Assembly: GCA_015066665.1 (NCBI GenBank)
Contig: SVNX01000005.1
Span: 31,623 to 95,622 of the forward strand
Length of the DNA stretch: 64,000 nt
DNA from: Ruminococcus sp.
Lineage (GTDB): Bacteria; Bacillota; Clostridia; Oscillospirales; Ruminococcaceae
Reading direction: 5' to 3'
The position numbers and the translations under genes were made by a program. Positions 1 through 10,074 of the stretch are shown piece after piece. The notes beneath the pieces were generated by a model. The model ran no database searches. It worked only from the letters and a program-made list of their open reading frames with translations, and had not been told where the DNA came from. Each line of letters begins with the position of its first letter. Positions within the stretch are counted from its first letter, which is position 1.

Positions 1-1544
1 CTGCCATCAGCATGTTTACGGATACCGCAAGCTCCGGCGGTGTGAATACCATCGGCGAGGGCCGGACGGTGTACTACACCAAGTGCATGGAACCGCTCCG
101 CCTGCGTACCCAGACATTTTCCTACTATACAATGGAGGATACCTGGCAGGTCAATGAGACCTATGACTATCCGGACAGACCCTATGAGGAATTGTTCGTC
201 TATGCCCCCGATGAGCTGCTTGGTGCAATTCAGAAAGCGGCTGTGCTGGATGCGGATTTTGCTGCCGCCTATGGCCTTGATGCCGTGCAGGATGTGAGCA
301 TTCCCGATCTGAAAGAGCGTGAGCTCATCCTGATCACCAATCTGCTCAGCAGCAAGCTCATGTCACTGCCGACCCGTACAGCGGGAATTGGTACCTATGA
401 ATCGAACACGCTCGTTTCAGCGCAGGGCACCATCACTCCCGAGGGCTTTTCTTATGAGCGCGGGCTGGTGTTCCCTGTGACTTACTACACCGATGTCTAT
501 GCCAATGAACCGGCCGTGCGTGAGCTTCTCAGCTGCATGCGGGGCGAGACCTATGCAGCAATGCTTTCGGATGCCGTCACCCTCCTTGCATGGGACGATC
601 CCGAAGCATCCGCCCTGCTCGAAGACTGTCTTGCCGAGTATGAACAGGCACTGCGATTCCATGAGGATGTGATAGCGGATGATTATCAGTCCGATGCGGT
701 GGCCGCACTTGCCGAAGAAATCACAGCCGGACTGACATCCGATTTTGAGAAGGCCAAGGCCATTGAGCAGTATTTCCTTGCGAATGATTTTGTCTATGAC
801 GATCGCTATGAAAAGCCGTCCGGTGCCAATGTCGATCACTTCCTTCTGGAAAGCCATACGGGTGTTTGCTATGAGTATGCCACTGCCATGGTGCTGCTCT
901 GCCGTGCAGCCGGACTGCCCGCACGTTATGCACAGGGCTACAGTATGAGCGATCCTTATCATGAGACTTTTGAAACTGATGAGCCGCCCTATCAGATTGA
1001 GACGGATTTTGTGATCAAGGTGCGGCATGCCCACGCCTTCCCCGAGGTCTACATCGCCGGTTATGGCTGGCTGAGCTTTGAACCGACCGTGCCGAGTGAG
1101 GAGACGCAGAATACCGCCGCTGAGAACTATTACGTTATGCTCTGGGGCTTTGTGATACTGGGACTGGCACTCATTGCACTGGCCATTTATCTGCTGCTGC
1201 CCACCATCCGTGAGAAGCGATTCCGCAGCCGCCTTGCAGCAATGCCGCCGCGTGAGGCCGCTTCTGCGGCATTCATCCGGATGCGTGATGCACTGCATCT
1301 GGCGGACAGCACAACGGTCATGGCACTGGCGGAACATGCTGCCCCCTTCAGCCGTGATGCGGATTTCTATATGCAGCTCGATGCATTGCTCTATGACGAG
1401 GCTGAATGCATTGTCAAAACCGGTGCGATCGCCGCAGCCTATGTCCGCTGGCAGGAAGAACGTGCGGCTTTTGAGAAGGCCGAAAAGAAACGCCTTCGTG
1501 AAGAGAAAATACAGAAAAGAAAGAACAGGAGGAATCAGTCATGA
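1..1544 (+). CDS. Transglutaminase-like domain membrane protein (5' end outside window)
   Basis: Motif THTGVCYEYATAMVLLCRAAGLPARYAQGY resembles a transglutaminase-like core, followed by a TM segment (YYVMLWGFVILGLALIALAIYLLL). The frame is open to the window edge, so the listed ATG at 12 is probably internal. Confidence 0.8.
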   Translation, partial: AISMFTDTASSGGVNTIGEGRTVYYTKCMEPLRLRTQTFSYYTMEDTWQVNETYDYPDRPYEELFVYAPDELLGAIQKAAVLDADFAAAYGLDAVQDVSIPDLKERELILITNLLSSKLMSLPTRTAGIGTYESNTLVSAQGTITPEGFSYERGLVFPVTYYTDVYANEPAVRELLSCMRGETYAAMLSDAVTLLAWDDPEASALLEDCLAEYEQALRFHEDVIADDYQSDAVAALAEEITAGLTSDFEKAKAIEQYFLANDFVYDDRYEKPSGANVDHFLLESHTGVCYEYATAMVLLCRAAGLPARYAQGYSMSDPYHETFETDEPPYQIETDFVIKVRHAHAFPEVYIAGYGWLSFEPTVPSEETQNTAAENYYVMLWGFVILGLALIALAIYLLLPTIREKRFRSRLAAMPPREAASAAFIRMRDALHLADSTTVMALAEHAAPFSRDADFYMQLDALLYDEAECIVKTGAIAAAYVRWQEERAAFEKAEKKRLREEKIQKRKNRRNQS

Positions 1545-2509
1545 ACTGGTTTGAAGTCAAAATTACAACGGAAACGCCCGCTGTCGATGTGCTCTGCGCA
1601 ATGCTGACCGACCTTGGCGTGAAGGGCTTTGCAATTGAGGATAAGGAGTCCTTCCAGGAATTTCTGGACGACAAGGACGGCAAGTGGGATTACATCGATG
1701 ACGATCTCATGGGTCTGGCTGAATGTGATACGACCGTGACCTTTTACCTCCCCGATGATGCACAGGGTGCCGAGCAGTTTGCCGGTGTCAAGTCCCTGCT
1801 TGCGCAGCTGAAGGCGTCCGAAAATGCAGCCTTCTTCGGCAGTCTGCAGCTTACCTGCGGCAATGTCGCTGAGGATGACTGGGCCAACAACTGGAAGCAG
1901 TATTTCAAGCCCCTTCCCATCGGCGAAAAACTCCTCATTAAGCCCTCTTGGGAGGCACTCCCCGAAGGCAATGACCGCCTTGTGCTCGAGATCGACCCCG
2001 CTTCCAGCTTCGGTACAGGACAGCATCACACCACGCGTCTCTGTCTTGAGCTGACGGAAAAGATTCTGCAGCCCCATGACCGTGTGCTCGACCTCGGCTG
2101 CGGCAGCGGCATCCTCTCCATCGGCGCACTGCTGCTCGGTGCGGAAAATGCCGTTGCGGTGGATATTGTCGAGAATTCCGTCCGTACCGCTGTGGAGAAT
2201 GCCGGCAAGAACGGCATCGGCGAAGACCGCTACACCGCCTACTGCGGCGATATCTGCTCCGATGCTGCTCTCTGCGAAAAGATCGGCAGCGGCTATGATG
2301 TGATCTGTGCGAATATCGTTGCCGATGTCCTGATCGCCATGTCGGACTATTTCGGCAGATTTCTCAAGGAAAAGGGCTATCTGATCGTTTCCGGCATCAT
2401 CATCGAACGTGCCGGCGAGGTGCTCGATGTCCTCGAACAGGCAGGCTTCACAAAGCTCGCTGTCAGCGAAAAGGAAGGCTGGGCAGCAGCGCTGCTGCAG
2501 GCGAAGTAA
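1541..2509 (+). CDS. prmA: Ribosomal protein L11 methyltransferase
   Basis: SAM-binding motif VLDLGCGSGILSIGALLLGA plus DPASSFGTGQHHTTRLCLE typical of PrmA; overlaps the upstream stop by 4 nt; RBS aggagg. Confidence 0.93.
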   Translation: MNWFEVKITTETPAVDVLCAMLTDLGVKGFAIEDKESFQEFLDDKDGKWDYIDDDLMGLAECDTTVTFYLPDDAQGAEQFAGVKSLLAQLKASENAAFFGSLQLTCGNVAEDDWANNWKQYFKPLPIGEKLLIKPSWEALPEGNDRLVLEIDPASSFGTGQHHTTRLCLELTEKILQPHDRVLDLGCGSGILSIGALLLGAENAVAVDIVENSVRTAVENAGKNGIGEDRYTAYCGDICSDAALCEKIGSGYDVICANIVADVLIAMSDYFGRFLKEKGYLIVSGIIIERAGEVLDVLEQAGFTKLAVSEKEGWAAALLQAK

Positions 2510-2530
2510 ATTGTTCCATATTATGTCAAA

Positions 2531-2558
2531 GAAGCAGGGGAGAACCCTGCTTCTTTTT
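2531..2558 (+). terminator. Rho-independent terminator after prmA
   Basis: GAAGCAGGG-gagaa-CCCTGCTTC followed by TTTTTT. Confidence 0.85.
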
Positions 2559-2746
2559 TGTTTTATTGTGCAGTGTGCACAAATCCAAATTCACAAAAAT
2601 ATAGAATATATAGAAATTGTGGGGATTTCATTGCAAAATCGTTGCCGGAATGTTATAATATGTAATGTACTCTTGTATGATGTACGAGATTGTATATACT
2701 GTAATACACAGAATAAATTCAAAAACAGATAAAGGAGCGATTTTCC

Positions 2747-4813
2747 ATGGCCAACATCAAAAACATTGCACTCGCCGGACACCATAGTTCCGGTAAAACC
2801 TCTCTTGCTGAAGCTCTGCTCTACTGCGCAGGCGCATCCGATCGTCTGGGTAAGATCGCAGACGGCACCACAGTATGTGACTACGATCCTGAGGAAATCA
2901 AGCGTAAGGGTTCTATTTCCACGGCACTTGCTTCCTTTACATATGAAAACAACAAGATCAACCTGCTTGATACCCCCGGTATCCTCGATTATGCAGGTGA
3001 AATGCAGTCCGGTATCGTGGCTGCGGACACTGTCCTGATTACCGTATCGGCTAAGTCCGGTGTGCATGTCGGCACAAAGAAGGCCTATGCAGCTGCACAG
3101 GCAATGGGCAAATCCACAATGTTTGCCATCACAAAGATCGACGATAAGGACGCCAACTTCTTCAATGTCCTCACAGAGCTGAAAACCGTGTTCGGCCCGA
3201 CCGTGTGCCCCGTTGTGGTTCCGGTTCTGCAGAACGGCGAGATCGTTTCCTATGTGAACCTCATTGAGATGAAGGCTTATAAATATGACGCCAAGGGCAA
3301 GGCTGTTGAAGTGGGTCTGCCCGAGGGCGAGATCACAGAGAAGGAATATCGTCTGGAAGGCCTTGTGGCTGCGATTTCCGAGGCTGTGGCTGAAACCGAT
3401 GAAGCCCTGATGGAGAAGTTCTTCGAGGGCGAATCCTTCACACAGAAGGAACTCATCGATGGTATCCATAATGGTATGAACAATGGTATGATCACTCCGG
3501 TTGTGTGCACATCCGCACAGACTCTGGCCGGCATTGACATGCTGCTCAAGGAATTTGGTCTGCTCGTGCCCGCTGCGGATGAAGTACCCGCTGCAACGGC
3601 TGTGGCAGGGGATGACATGGTTGAACTCGCATGCGATGACGCTGCACCTCTTGCAGCACTCGTATGCAAGACCGTGGCTGACCCGTTCGTAGGCAAGATG
3701 TCCTATCTCAAGGTGCTCTCCGGTACCATCTCTTCCGATATGACCGTTGTGAATTCCACAACCGGTGCGGAAGAAAAGATCGGCAAGCTCTACACACTCC
3801 TCGGCAAGAAGCAGACAGAAGTGAAGTCCGCTTCCGCCGGTGACATTGTTGCTGCTGTGAAGATCTCCGCCAATACAGGTGATACTCTCTGCGCTGCTGC
3901 AAGAGTGGCTGCTGTTGAAATGCCCGCCTTCCCGCTGGCATGCTACTCCATGGCAGTCCGTGCCAAGGCACAGGGCGATGAGGCAAAGATCTCTGCCGGT
4001 ATGCAGCGTCTGGTTGAAGAGGATCCGACCCTGACCTATGTACAGGATCCGCTCACCAAGGAAATGATCCTCTCCGGTCTCGGCGAACAGCATCTGGAAA
4101 TCGCCGTTGCCAAGCTCAAGGCAAAGTTCGGTGCCGAAGTGAAGCTCTCTGAACCGCAGGTGGCTTATCGTGAGACCATCCGCAAGAAGGTTGAGGCCGA
4201 GGGTAAGCATAAGAAGCAGTCCGGCGGTCACGGTCAGTATGGCCATGTTAAGATCGCATTTGAACCCTGCGTAAGCGATTCCCTCGTATTTGAAGAAAAG
4301 GTATTCGGCGGTGCCGTTCCGAAGAACTACTTCCCCGCAGTAGAAAAGGGTCTCCAGGATGCCGTGAAGAAGGGCGTACTGGCCGGCTGTCCCGTAGTGG
4401 GTCTGAAGGCCATCCTGCTTGATGGTTCCTACCATCCGGTTGACTCCTCTGAAATGGCATTCAAGATGGCCGCTTCCATCGCTTATAAGGAAGGCATGCG
4501 TCAGGCCGATCCCGTAATGCTCGAGCCGATCAACACCCTGACTGTTACCGCACCCGATGAGAATACCGGTGATATCATGGGCGAGCTGAATAAGCGCCGC
4601 GGCAGAGTGCTCGGTATGGAGCCGGCCGGCAAGGGCGAAACTACTATCACTGCGGAAGTTCCCGCAAGAGAAATGCATGACTTTGCAATGTACCTGCGTC
4701 AGGTAACACGCGGCATGGGCAGCTTCACAATGGAATTCCTGCGTTATGAGCAGCTGCCTGCCAACCTCCTCTCCGAGGTCATTGCCTCCATCGCAGTCAA
4801 CGCAGAAGCATAA
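2747..4813 (+). CDS. EF-G-like translational GTPase (divergent fusA2-type paralogue)
   Basis: P-loop GHHSSGKTSL, DTPG, TKID motifs, EF-G domain IV/V signatures (YHPVDSSEMAFKMAAS, NKRRGRVLGMEP). P-loop differs from canonical EF-G AHIDAGKTT. Confidence 0.88.
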   Translation: MANIKNIALAGHHSSGKTSLAEALLYCAGASDRLGKIADGTTVCDYDPEEIKRKGSISTALASFTYENNKINLLDTPGILDYAGEMQSGIVAADTVLITVSAKSGVHVGTKKAYAAAQAMGKSTMFAITKIDDKDANFFNVLTELKTVFGPTVCPVVVPVLQNGEIVSYVNLIEMKAYKYDAKGKAVEVGLPEGEITEKEYRLEGLVAAISEAVAETDEALMEKFFEGESFTQKELIDGIHNGMNNGMITPVVCTSAQTLAGIDMLLKEFGLLVPAADEVPAATAVAGDDMVELACDDAAPLAALVCKTVADPFVGKMSYLKVLSGTISSDMTVVNSTTGAEEKIGKLYTLLGKKQTEVKSASAGDIVAAVKISANTGDTLCAAARVAAVEMPAFPLACYSMAVRAKAQGDEAKISAGMQRLVEEDPTLTYVQDPLTKEMILSGLGEQHLEIAVAKLKAKFGAEVKLSEPQVAYRETIRKKVEAEGKHKKQSGGHGQYGHVKIAFEPCVSDSLVFEEKVFGGAVPKNYFPAVEKGLQDAVKKGVLAGCPVVGLKAILLDGSYHPVDSSEMAFKMAASIAYKEGMRQADPVMLEPINTLTVTAPDENTGDIMGELNKRRGRVLGMEPAGKGETTITAEVPAREMHDFAMYLRQVTRGMGSFTMEFLRYEQLPANLLSEVIASIAVNAEA

Positions 4814-4873
4814 TATTCGACCTCCTTTGGATTTTCCTGTCATGGAATGTCTGAATAAAAAACACCTTAATGC

Positions 4874-4905
4874 AAAAACAGTCCGGTTACGGACTGTTTT
4901 TGTTT
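4874..4905 (+). terminator. Rho-independent terminator
   Basis: AAAACAGTCCG-gtta-CGGACTGTTTTTGTTTT. Confidence 0.85.
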
Positions 4906-5062
4906 TGCTAAATCTTCGTGCACCGACATTCAAATTAAGTTAATAATTCTATGTTTTAGCTAAAACGAGAATGCTAATTTTGTGCAAATTCGATGTAGAA
5001 AAGCGTGAGAAAATATGCTATAATGAATATATCGAAATGTGTTTCAGAAAGGAAGGGTATTT

Positions 5063-7327
5063 ATGAAAAAAATGACAAAGAAACTCATGGCGGCTTCTCT
5101 GGCAGCTGCAATGGGTGTTTCTGTAGCCAGTGCCATGTCGAAGCTCGAGGCATCTGCTCTGGAGCTGGGCACATATGAGGCTGAGGTGCTTCAGCCTGAT
5201 AATGTGTGGACCAAGATCTATGAGACAGAGCTGCCCGGCTACAGCGGCGAGGGCTTTGTGTATCACACCAGCAGCAACATCACTATGGAGGTCGAGGTGC
5301 CCGAGGATGGCATGTATGAGATCACCTGCCGTTATGTCCAGATCCTCAACGAGGAGGGCAGACAGAGCACCGTGGCTGTCAATGGCTCCGAATACATGAA
5401 GACCTTCCCCTATACAAAGGAATGGACGGACTTCAGCTTCGGTAATTTCCGTCTGAACAAGGGCGTGAATACCATTGAGTTCATGCCGAAGTATGGCTAT
5501 GTGGCATACGATACCATCACCATCAAGGAAGCGGTTCTGCCGGAACTGAAGGGCAACACCGTTCCCTGCGATCCCAATGCCACCCCCGAGACCAAGGCAC
5601 TGATGCAGTATCTGGCATCCGTTTACGGTGACCACATTCTCTCCGGTCAGCAGGAAATTTATGGCGGCGGCAGCTCCATGCACCAGTCCACCCACTCCCT
5701 GACCCTCAACACCGCAGCCGGCAATCTGACCGACAGCGCAGGCAATGTCTACACCTATGACGAGGCTGACCTGTCCACAGCTGATGACGGCAGCACATTT
5801 GTATGGAAGTGCTATGACGAGAACGGCAAGAAGTATGAGTATGACAGCCAGAACCGCTGCTATAAGCATACCAACTACGATCTCGAATTCGAGTATATGG
5901 AAAGCCTGTCCGGTTCCTTCCCGGCCATCCGCGGCTTCGACCTGATGAACTACAACCCTCTGTACGGCTGGGAGGATGGCTCCACTGAGCGTCTGATCAA
6001 CTGGGTTACAGAGAAGAACGGCATCGCTACTGTTTGCTGGCATCTGAACCTGCCGACCGATTTCGGCAGCTATGAGCTGGGCGAACCGGTGGACTGGTCT
6101 GCTGCAAGCTATAAGAACAATTCCTCCTTCAGTGTGGCCAATGCTGTCAAGGCAGGCACAAAGGAAAATGATTTCCTCAATCTGTGCATCGAAGACCTCG
6201 CAGAGCAGATGCTCCTTGCACAGGAAGCAGGTGCGCCGATCATGTTCCGTCCCTTCCATGAAGCAGAGGGCAACGGCGGTATCAACGGCGAAGGTGCATG
6301 GTTCTGGTGGGCACAGGAGGGTGCCGAGACCTACAAGGCTCTCTGGAAGTACCTCTATACCGAGCTGACAGAAACCTATGGCCTGCACAACCTGATCTGG
6401 GTGCAGAACCTCTATAACTGGTCTCCCGCTTCCGCAGAATGGTATGTCGGCGATGACTATGTGGATATCGTAGGTCTCGATAAGTACAACACCCAGTACA
6501 ACCGTCATGACGGCCTGACAAGCGGCCCGAACCTCGACGCTGAGACCGGCATCTTCTACGACCTCTACAACTATGTGGACGGCAAGAAGATGGTGGCAAT
6601 GCCCGAGAACAGCTCTGTACCGAGCCTCGATAACATGACCATCGAAAAGGCTGGCTGGCTGTACTTCTGCACATGGTATGACAATGGTCAGGACAACTTC
6701 ATCAGCGGCGATAATTATCAGGATAAGGAAGCCCTGACAGAACTGCTCAAGAGCGATTACTGCATCAACCTCGATGAGCTGCCGGCGGATCTGTACAGCT
6801 TCAGCGGTGATATCGGTGACCCCGGTACGGAGCCAACAACCGATATCATTGAAACACAGGAACATGTGACCTGCCCAAATCTTCCTGACACAATTTATGT
6901 TGGCGATGAAGCGACCGAAATCAAGTTCCAGGGAACTGCTGCAGGGATCATTTCCTCCATCACCATTAAGGACGAGAGCGTTGCAGTGATTGAGGAACAG
7001 ACAGGCACCAGCAGCGTTCTGGTTAAGGGTGTAGCAGCCGGTACAACCGAGATCGTGGTTGTATACATGGGCACAGAATACACTTTCCCGATTACCGTTG
7101 CAGAGCGCAGCGCAGATACGCCTGTATATGGTGACGTGAATACTGATGGCGATGTATCCATCGTTGACGTTGTTATGCTGAACAAGGTCATTCTGGGTGT
7201 TGAGACACTGAGCGAGACGGCCAAGCGCAGCGCAGACGTTGACGTGAATGGTGAGATTGAACCCGGTGACTCTCTGAACATTCTGAAGTCCCTGGTAGAT
7301 CTGATCACCCTGCCCGTTGGTCAGTAA
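5063..7327 (+). CDS. Secreted GH26 beta-mannanase-like protein with N-terminal CBM35-like module, Ig-like (BIG2) module and C-terminal dockerin
   Basis: Signal peptide MKKMTKKLMAASLAAAMGVSVASA; GH26 motifs HILSGQQE and FRPFHEAEGNGGINGEGAWFWW; dockerin DVNTDGDVSIVDVVMLNKVIL...VDVNGEIEPGDSLNILKSLV. RBS ggaagg before ATG 5063, downstream of the ORF-track start. Confidence 0.88.
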   Translation: MKKMTKKLMAASLAAAMGVSVASAMSKLEASALELGTYEAEVLQPDNVWTKIYETELPGYSGEGFVYHTSSNITMEVEVPEDGMYEITCRYVQILNEEGRQSTVAVNGSEYMKTFPYTKEWTDFSFGNFRLNKGVNTIEFMPKYGYVAYDTITIKEAVLPELKGNTVPCDPNATPETKALMQYLASVYGDHILSGQQEIYGGGSSMHQSTHSLTLNTAAGNLTDSAGNVYTYDEADLSTADDGSTFVWKCYDENGKKYEYDSQNRCYKHTNYDLEFEYMESLSGSFPAIRGFDLMNYNPLYGWEDGSTERLINWVTEKNGIATVCWHLNLPTDFGSYELGEPVDWSAASYKNNSSFSVANAVKAGTKENDFLNLCIEDLAEQMLLAQEAGAPIMFRPFHEAEGNGGINGEGAWFWWAQEGAETYKALWKYLYTELTETYGLHNLIWVQNLYNWSPASAEWYVGDDYVDIVGLDKYNTQYNRHDGLTSGPNLDAETGIFYDLYNYVDGKKMVAMPENSSVPSLDNMTIEKAGWLYFCTWYDNGQDNFISGDNYQDKEALTELLKSDYCINLDELPADLYSFSGDIGDPGTEPTTDIIETQEHVTCPNLPDTIYVGDEATEIKFQGTAAGIISSITIKDESVAVIEEQTGTSSVLVKGVAAGTTEIVVVYMGTEYTFPITVAERSADTPVYGDVNTDGDVSIVDVVMLNKVILGVETLSETAKRSADVDVNGEIEPGDSLNILKSLVDLITLPVGQ

Positions 7328-7337
7328 AAACACAGAA

Positions 7338-7371
7338 AAAACAAGCCGGCATCAGCCGGCTTGTTTTTTTG
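7338..7371 (+). terminator. Rho-independent terminator of GH26 gene
   Basis: ACAAGCCGGC-atca-GCCGGCTTGT followed by TTTTTT. Confidence 0.85.
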
Positions 7372-7405
7372 TAATAAAATAGGGAATTCGTCCGGAGCTT
7401 ATGGG

Positions 7406-7444
7406 CAAAAAAATCCCCGATTCAAACGAATCGGGGATTTTATC
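7406..7444 (-). terminator. Terminator of rplK-rplA unit
   Basis: Minus strand reads AATCCCCGATTC-gtttg-GAATCGGGGATTTTTTT. Confidence 0.85.
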
Positions 7445-7454
7445 ATACAGTTAA

Positions 7455-8150
7455 TTATACACCGTACTTTGCAGTAGCAACCGGAACGCCGGGGCCCATA
7501 GTAGAAGTTACTGTGCAGGACTTCAGGTAAGTACCCTTAGCTGCAGCGGGCTTAGCCTTAACGATTGCTTCCATCAGAGTAGCGAAGTTCTGGTCGAGCT
7601 TCTCTGCGCCGAAGGATGCCTTGCCGATGGGGCAGTGGATGATGTTGGTCTTGTCCAGACGATACTCAATCTTACCAGCCTTAGCCTCAGTGACAGCCTT
7701 AGCTACGTCGGGAGTTACAGTACCAGCCTTGGGGTTGGGCATCAGACCACGGGGACCGAGCACACGACCCAGACGACCTACCAGACCCATCATGTCGGGG
7801 GATGCGATAACAACGTCGAAATCCATCCAGTTTTCCTTCATGATCTTGTCAACCAGATCCTGGCCGCCAACGAATTCAGCACCAGCTGCCTGAGCAGCCT
7901 CGTACTTGTCTTCCTTGCAGAATACGCAGACTCTTACCTTCTTACCAGTGCCGTTGGGCAGTACAACTGCACCACGAACCTGCTGGTCAGCATGTCTGGA
8001 GTCAACACCGAGACGGATGTGAGCCTCAACGGTCTCGTCAAACTTTGCCTTGGCATTCTGGCAAACAACTTCCAGAGCCTCAACGGAATCATAGAGCTTT
8101 GTAGAATCAATGGCCTTGCGGCTGTCTACATACTTCTTGCCGTGTTTCAT
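7455..8150 (-). CDS. rplA: 50S ribosomal protein L1
   Basis: [21 protein letters not shown]..., [22 protein letters not shown]. Confidence 0.97.
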   Translation of the reverse strand: MKHGKKYVDSRKAIDSTKLYDSVEALEVVCQNAKAKFDETVEAHIRLGVDSRHADQQVRGAVVLPNGTGKKVRVCVFCKEDKYEAAQAAGAEFVGGQDLVDKIMKENWMDFDVVIASPDMMGLVGRLGRVLGPRGLMPNPKAGTVTPDVAKAVTEAKAGKIEYRLDKTNIIHCPIGKASFGAEKLDQNFATLMEAIVKAKPAAAKGTYLKSCTVTSTMGPGVPVATAKYGV

Positions 8151-8259
8151 TATAATTTTCCTCCTAATTTAGTGGTAATACCGGCGTGCTGTTTCGCACA
8201 TCCGATTAGCGGAAAGTTTCCTCCCACCATATTGAGGGCAGTCAAGTGAACTGCCGTAA

Positions 8260-8685
8260 TTAGTCTTCTACTACAACACCCATAGAACGAGCGGTACCTG
8301 CAACCATGCTCATAGCTGCTTCCAGGGAACCTGCGTTCAGGTCGGGCATCTTGGTCTCAGCGATCTTCTGAACCTGCTCCTTAGTGATCTTAGCCACCTT
8401 GGTCTTGTTCGGAACACCGGAACCGCTCTCGATACCGCAAGCCTTCTTGATCAGAACTGCTGCGGGGGGAGTCTTAGTGATGAAAGAGAAGGAACGATCA
8501 GCGTAAACAGTGATAACAACGGGAATGATCATGCCGATGTCATTCTTTGTTCTCTCGTTGAATTCCTTTGTGAATGCCATGATGTTTACACCATGCTGAC
8601 CCAGTGCAGGACCAACAGGCGGAGCAGGTGTTGCCTTACCTGCAGCGATTTGCAGCTTAATATAGCCAACTACTTTCTGTGCCAT
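8260..8685 (-). CDS. rplK: 50S ribosomal protein L11
   Basis: [43 protein letters not shown]. Confidence 0.98.
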   Translation of the reverse strand: MAQKVVGYIKLQIAAGKATPAPPVGPALGQHGVNIMAFTKEFNERTKNDIGMIIPVVITVYADRSFSFITKTPPAAVLIKKACGIESGSGVPNKTKVAKITKEQVQKIAETKMPDLNAGSLEAAMSMVAGTARSMGVVVED

Positions 8686-8790
8686 GATATTGCACCTCCA
8701 TTATTGTGGTAAAGGCGAGTGCGGATGCTGCCGCAGCTCTCCCACGGAAAGCATTTCTGCTTTCGTCGTACAAAGTGTGATAAACTTCGA

Positions 8791-9318
8791 TCAGTCATCA
8801 AGCTTGACAGCCTGATTCAGTGCGATGGTTGTGGGTGTATCACGTCCGAACATATTCACGAGGACTTCAACCTGTCCATCCTCAAGATTGATGCTCTGAA
8901 CAATACCCGTAAAGCCATCGAGATTGGTACCCGTTACACGGATGCGGTCGCCGACACTGTAGTCGACCTCGATTGTAGAACCGGATTCCACGCCCATTGC
9001 TGCCACTTCCTTTTCAGAGAGGGGAGTGGGGTCGGATCCCGGGCCGACAAAGCCAGTCACACCACGGGTGTTGCGTACAACATACCAGGAATCGTCAGTG
9101 CAGATCATCTTCAGCAGCACATAGCCGGGGAAGGTCTTGCGCTCCACTTCCTTGGTCTTTCCGTCAACGATTTCCGTAACACGTTCGGTCGGAACACGGA
9201 TTTCCTGGATCAAGTCGTGCAGCTTACGATTCTCCACAACCTTTTCAATATTCTGTGCTACCTTGTTTTCGTAGCCGGAATATGTGTGAATGACATACCA
9301 TTTTGCCGCCTGCGACAT
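8791..9318 (-). CDS. nusG: Transcription termination/antitermination protein NusG
   Basis: WYVIHTYSGYENKVAQNIE N-terminus and FPGYVLLKM; located between rplK and secE. Confidence 0.97.
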   Translation of the reverse strand: MSQAAKWYVIHTYSGYENKVAQNIEKVVENRKLHDLIQEIRVPTERVTEIVDGKTKEVERKTFPGYVLLKMICTDDSWYVVRNTRGVTGFVGPGSDPTPLSEKEVAAMGVESGSTIEVDYSVGDRIRVTGTNLDGFTGIVQSINLEDGQVEVLVNMFGRDTPTTIALNQAVKLDD

Positions 9319-9344
9319 TTCAAATCCTCCTTCTTACCGTACGG

Positions 9345-9656
9345 TTACTGGCTCAGTCCAAGCAGAAACTTAATCAGCTCCAGCAGGCCGAAATCCAGCA
9401 AGCCAACAACGAGACTTGCAAAAGCGATGGTGCCCAGAACGACGGATGTGTTAACGAAAACCGTCTTCTTGGTGGGCCATGTCACGTTCTTGAACTCGAT
9501 CTTGAGGTCGCGGAACCACTTAATGATGCCGCCCTTCTTGCCTTCGTCCTTCTTAGCGTCCTTCTTAGACTTCGATTCTGATTTTTTGGCTTTTTTTGTT
9601 TCTTCCTTAGCGGAAGCGTCAGCTTTTTTCAAAGTGTCTTTTTTCTCCTTCGCCAT
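9345..9656 (-). CDS. secE: Preprotein translocase subunit SecE with charged Lys-rich N-terminal extension
   Basis: WFRDLKIEFKNVTWPTKKTVFVNTSVVLGTIAFASLVVGLLDFGL, one TM, position between nusG and rpmG. Confidence 0.93.
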   Translation of the reverse strand: MAKEKKDTLKKADASAKEETKKAKKSESKSKKDAKKDEGKKGGIIKWFRDLKIEFKNVTWPTKKTVFVNTSVVLGTIAFASLVVGLLDFGLLELIKFLLGLSQ

Positions 9657-9671
9657 GCGTCAGACCTCCGA

Positions 9672-9821
9672 TCACTTTGTTTCCTTGTGCAGCGTATGCT
9701 TTCTGCAGAACTTGCAGTGCTTTCTCATTTCGAGCCTCTCGGGATCGTTTTTCTTGTTCTTCTTAGAAACATAGTTGCGCTGCTTGCATTCTGTGCAGGC
9801 TAAAGTAACCTTTACTCTCAT
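9672..9821 (-). CDS. rpmG: 50S ribosomal protein L33 (zinc-type)
   Basis: Hand-translated: [49 protein letters not shown]; two CxxC motifs; RBS aggaggt. Absent from ORF track because it is short. Confidence 0.95.
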   Translation of the reverse strand: MRVKVTLACTECKQRNYVSKKNKKNDPERLEMRKHCKFCRKHTLHKETK

Positions 9822-9943
9822 ATATCGGCACCTCCTGATAAATTACTTCATCCGAAACCCTCGGATGCTTAGGTTGTTTGCCTCCCTCGACTGGCGGATG
9901 GTATAAAAGCACATAAAAAATACCCCCGCAAAGAGGTACTTTC

Positions 9944-9972
9944 ATTTTATCATATTTCGAACGGTTTGTCAA
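9944..9972 (-). promoter_or_regulatory. SigmaA-type promoter for rpmG-secE-nusG-rplK-rplA
   Basis: Minus strand TTGACA-17 nt-TAAAAT. Confidence 0.75.
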
Positions 9973-10043
9973 GGCTTTTTTCAGCTTTTTTCATGGTGCT
10001 TTTCCATAAAGATGCGATTTTTCCGCCTGTTCTTTTTGACAAA

Positions 10044-10074
10044 GAGGAACAGCACACGGCCGTGCGCTGTTCCT
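10044..10074 (-). terminator. Hairpin terminator after XRE regulator
   Basis: AGGAACAGC...GCTGTTCCT stem with inner CACGGCCGTG; T-rich tail on the minus strand (TCTTTGTC). Confidence 0.6.

Noticed and set aside
2591-4933. 780-aa minus-strand ORF (and 5018..7333 minus, 771 aa)
   Set aside because: Antisense to the EF-G-like gene and the GH26 gene; Cys/His/Gly-rich composition and no domain motifs.
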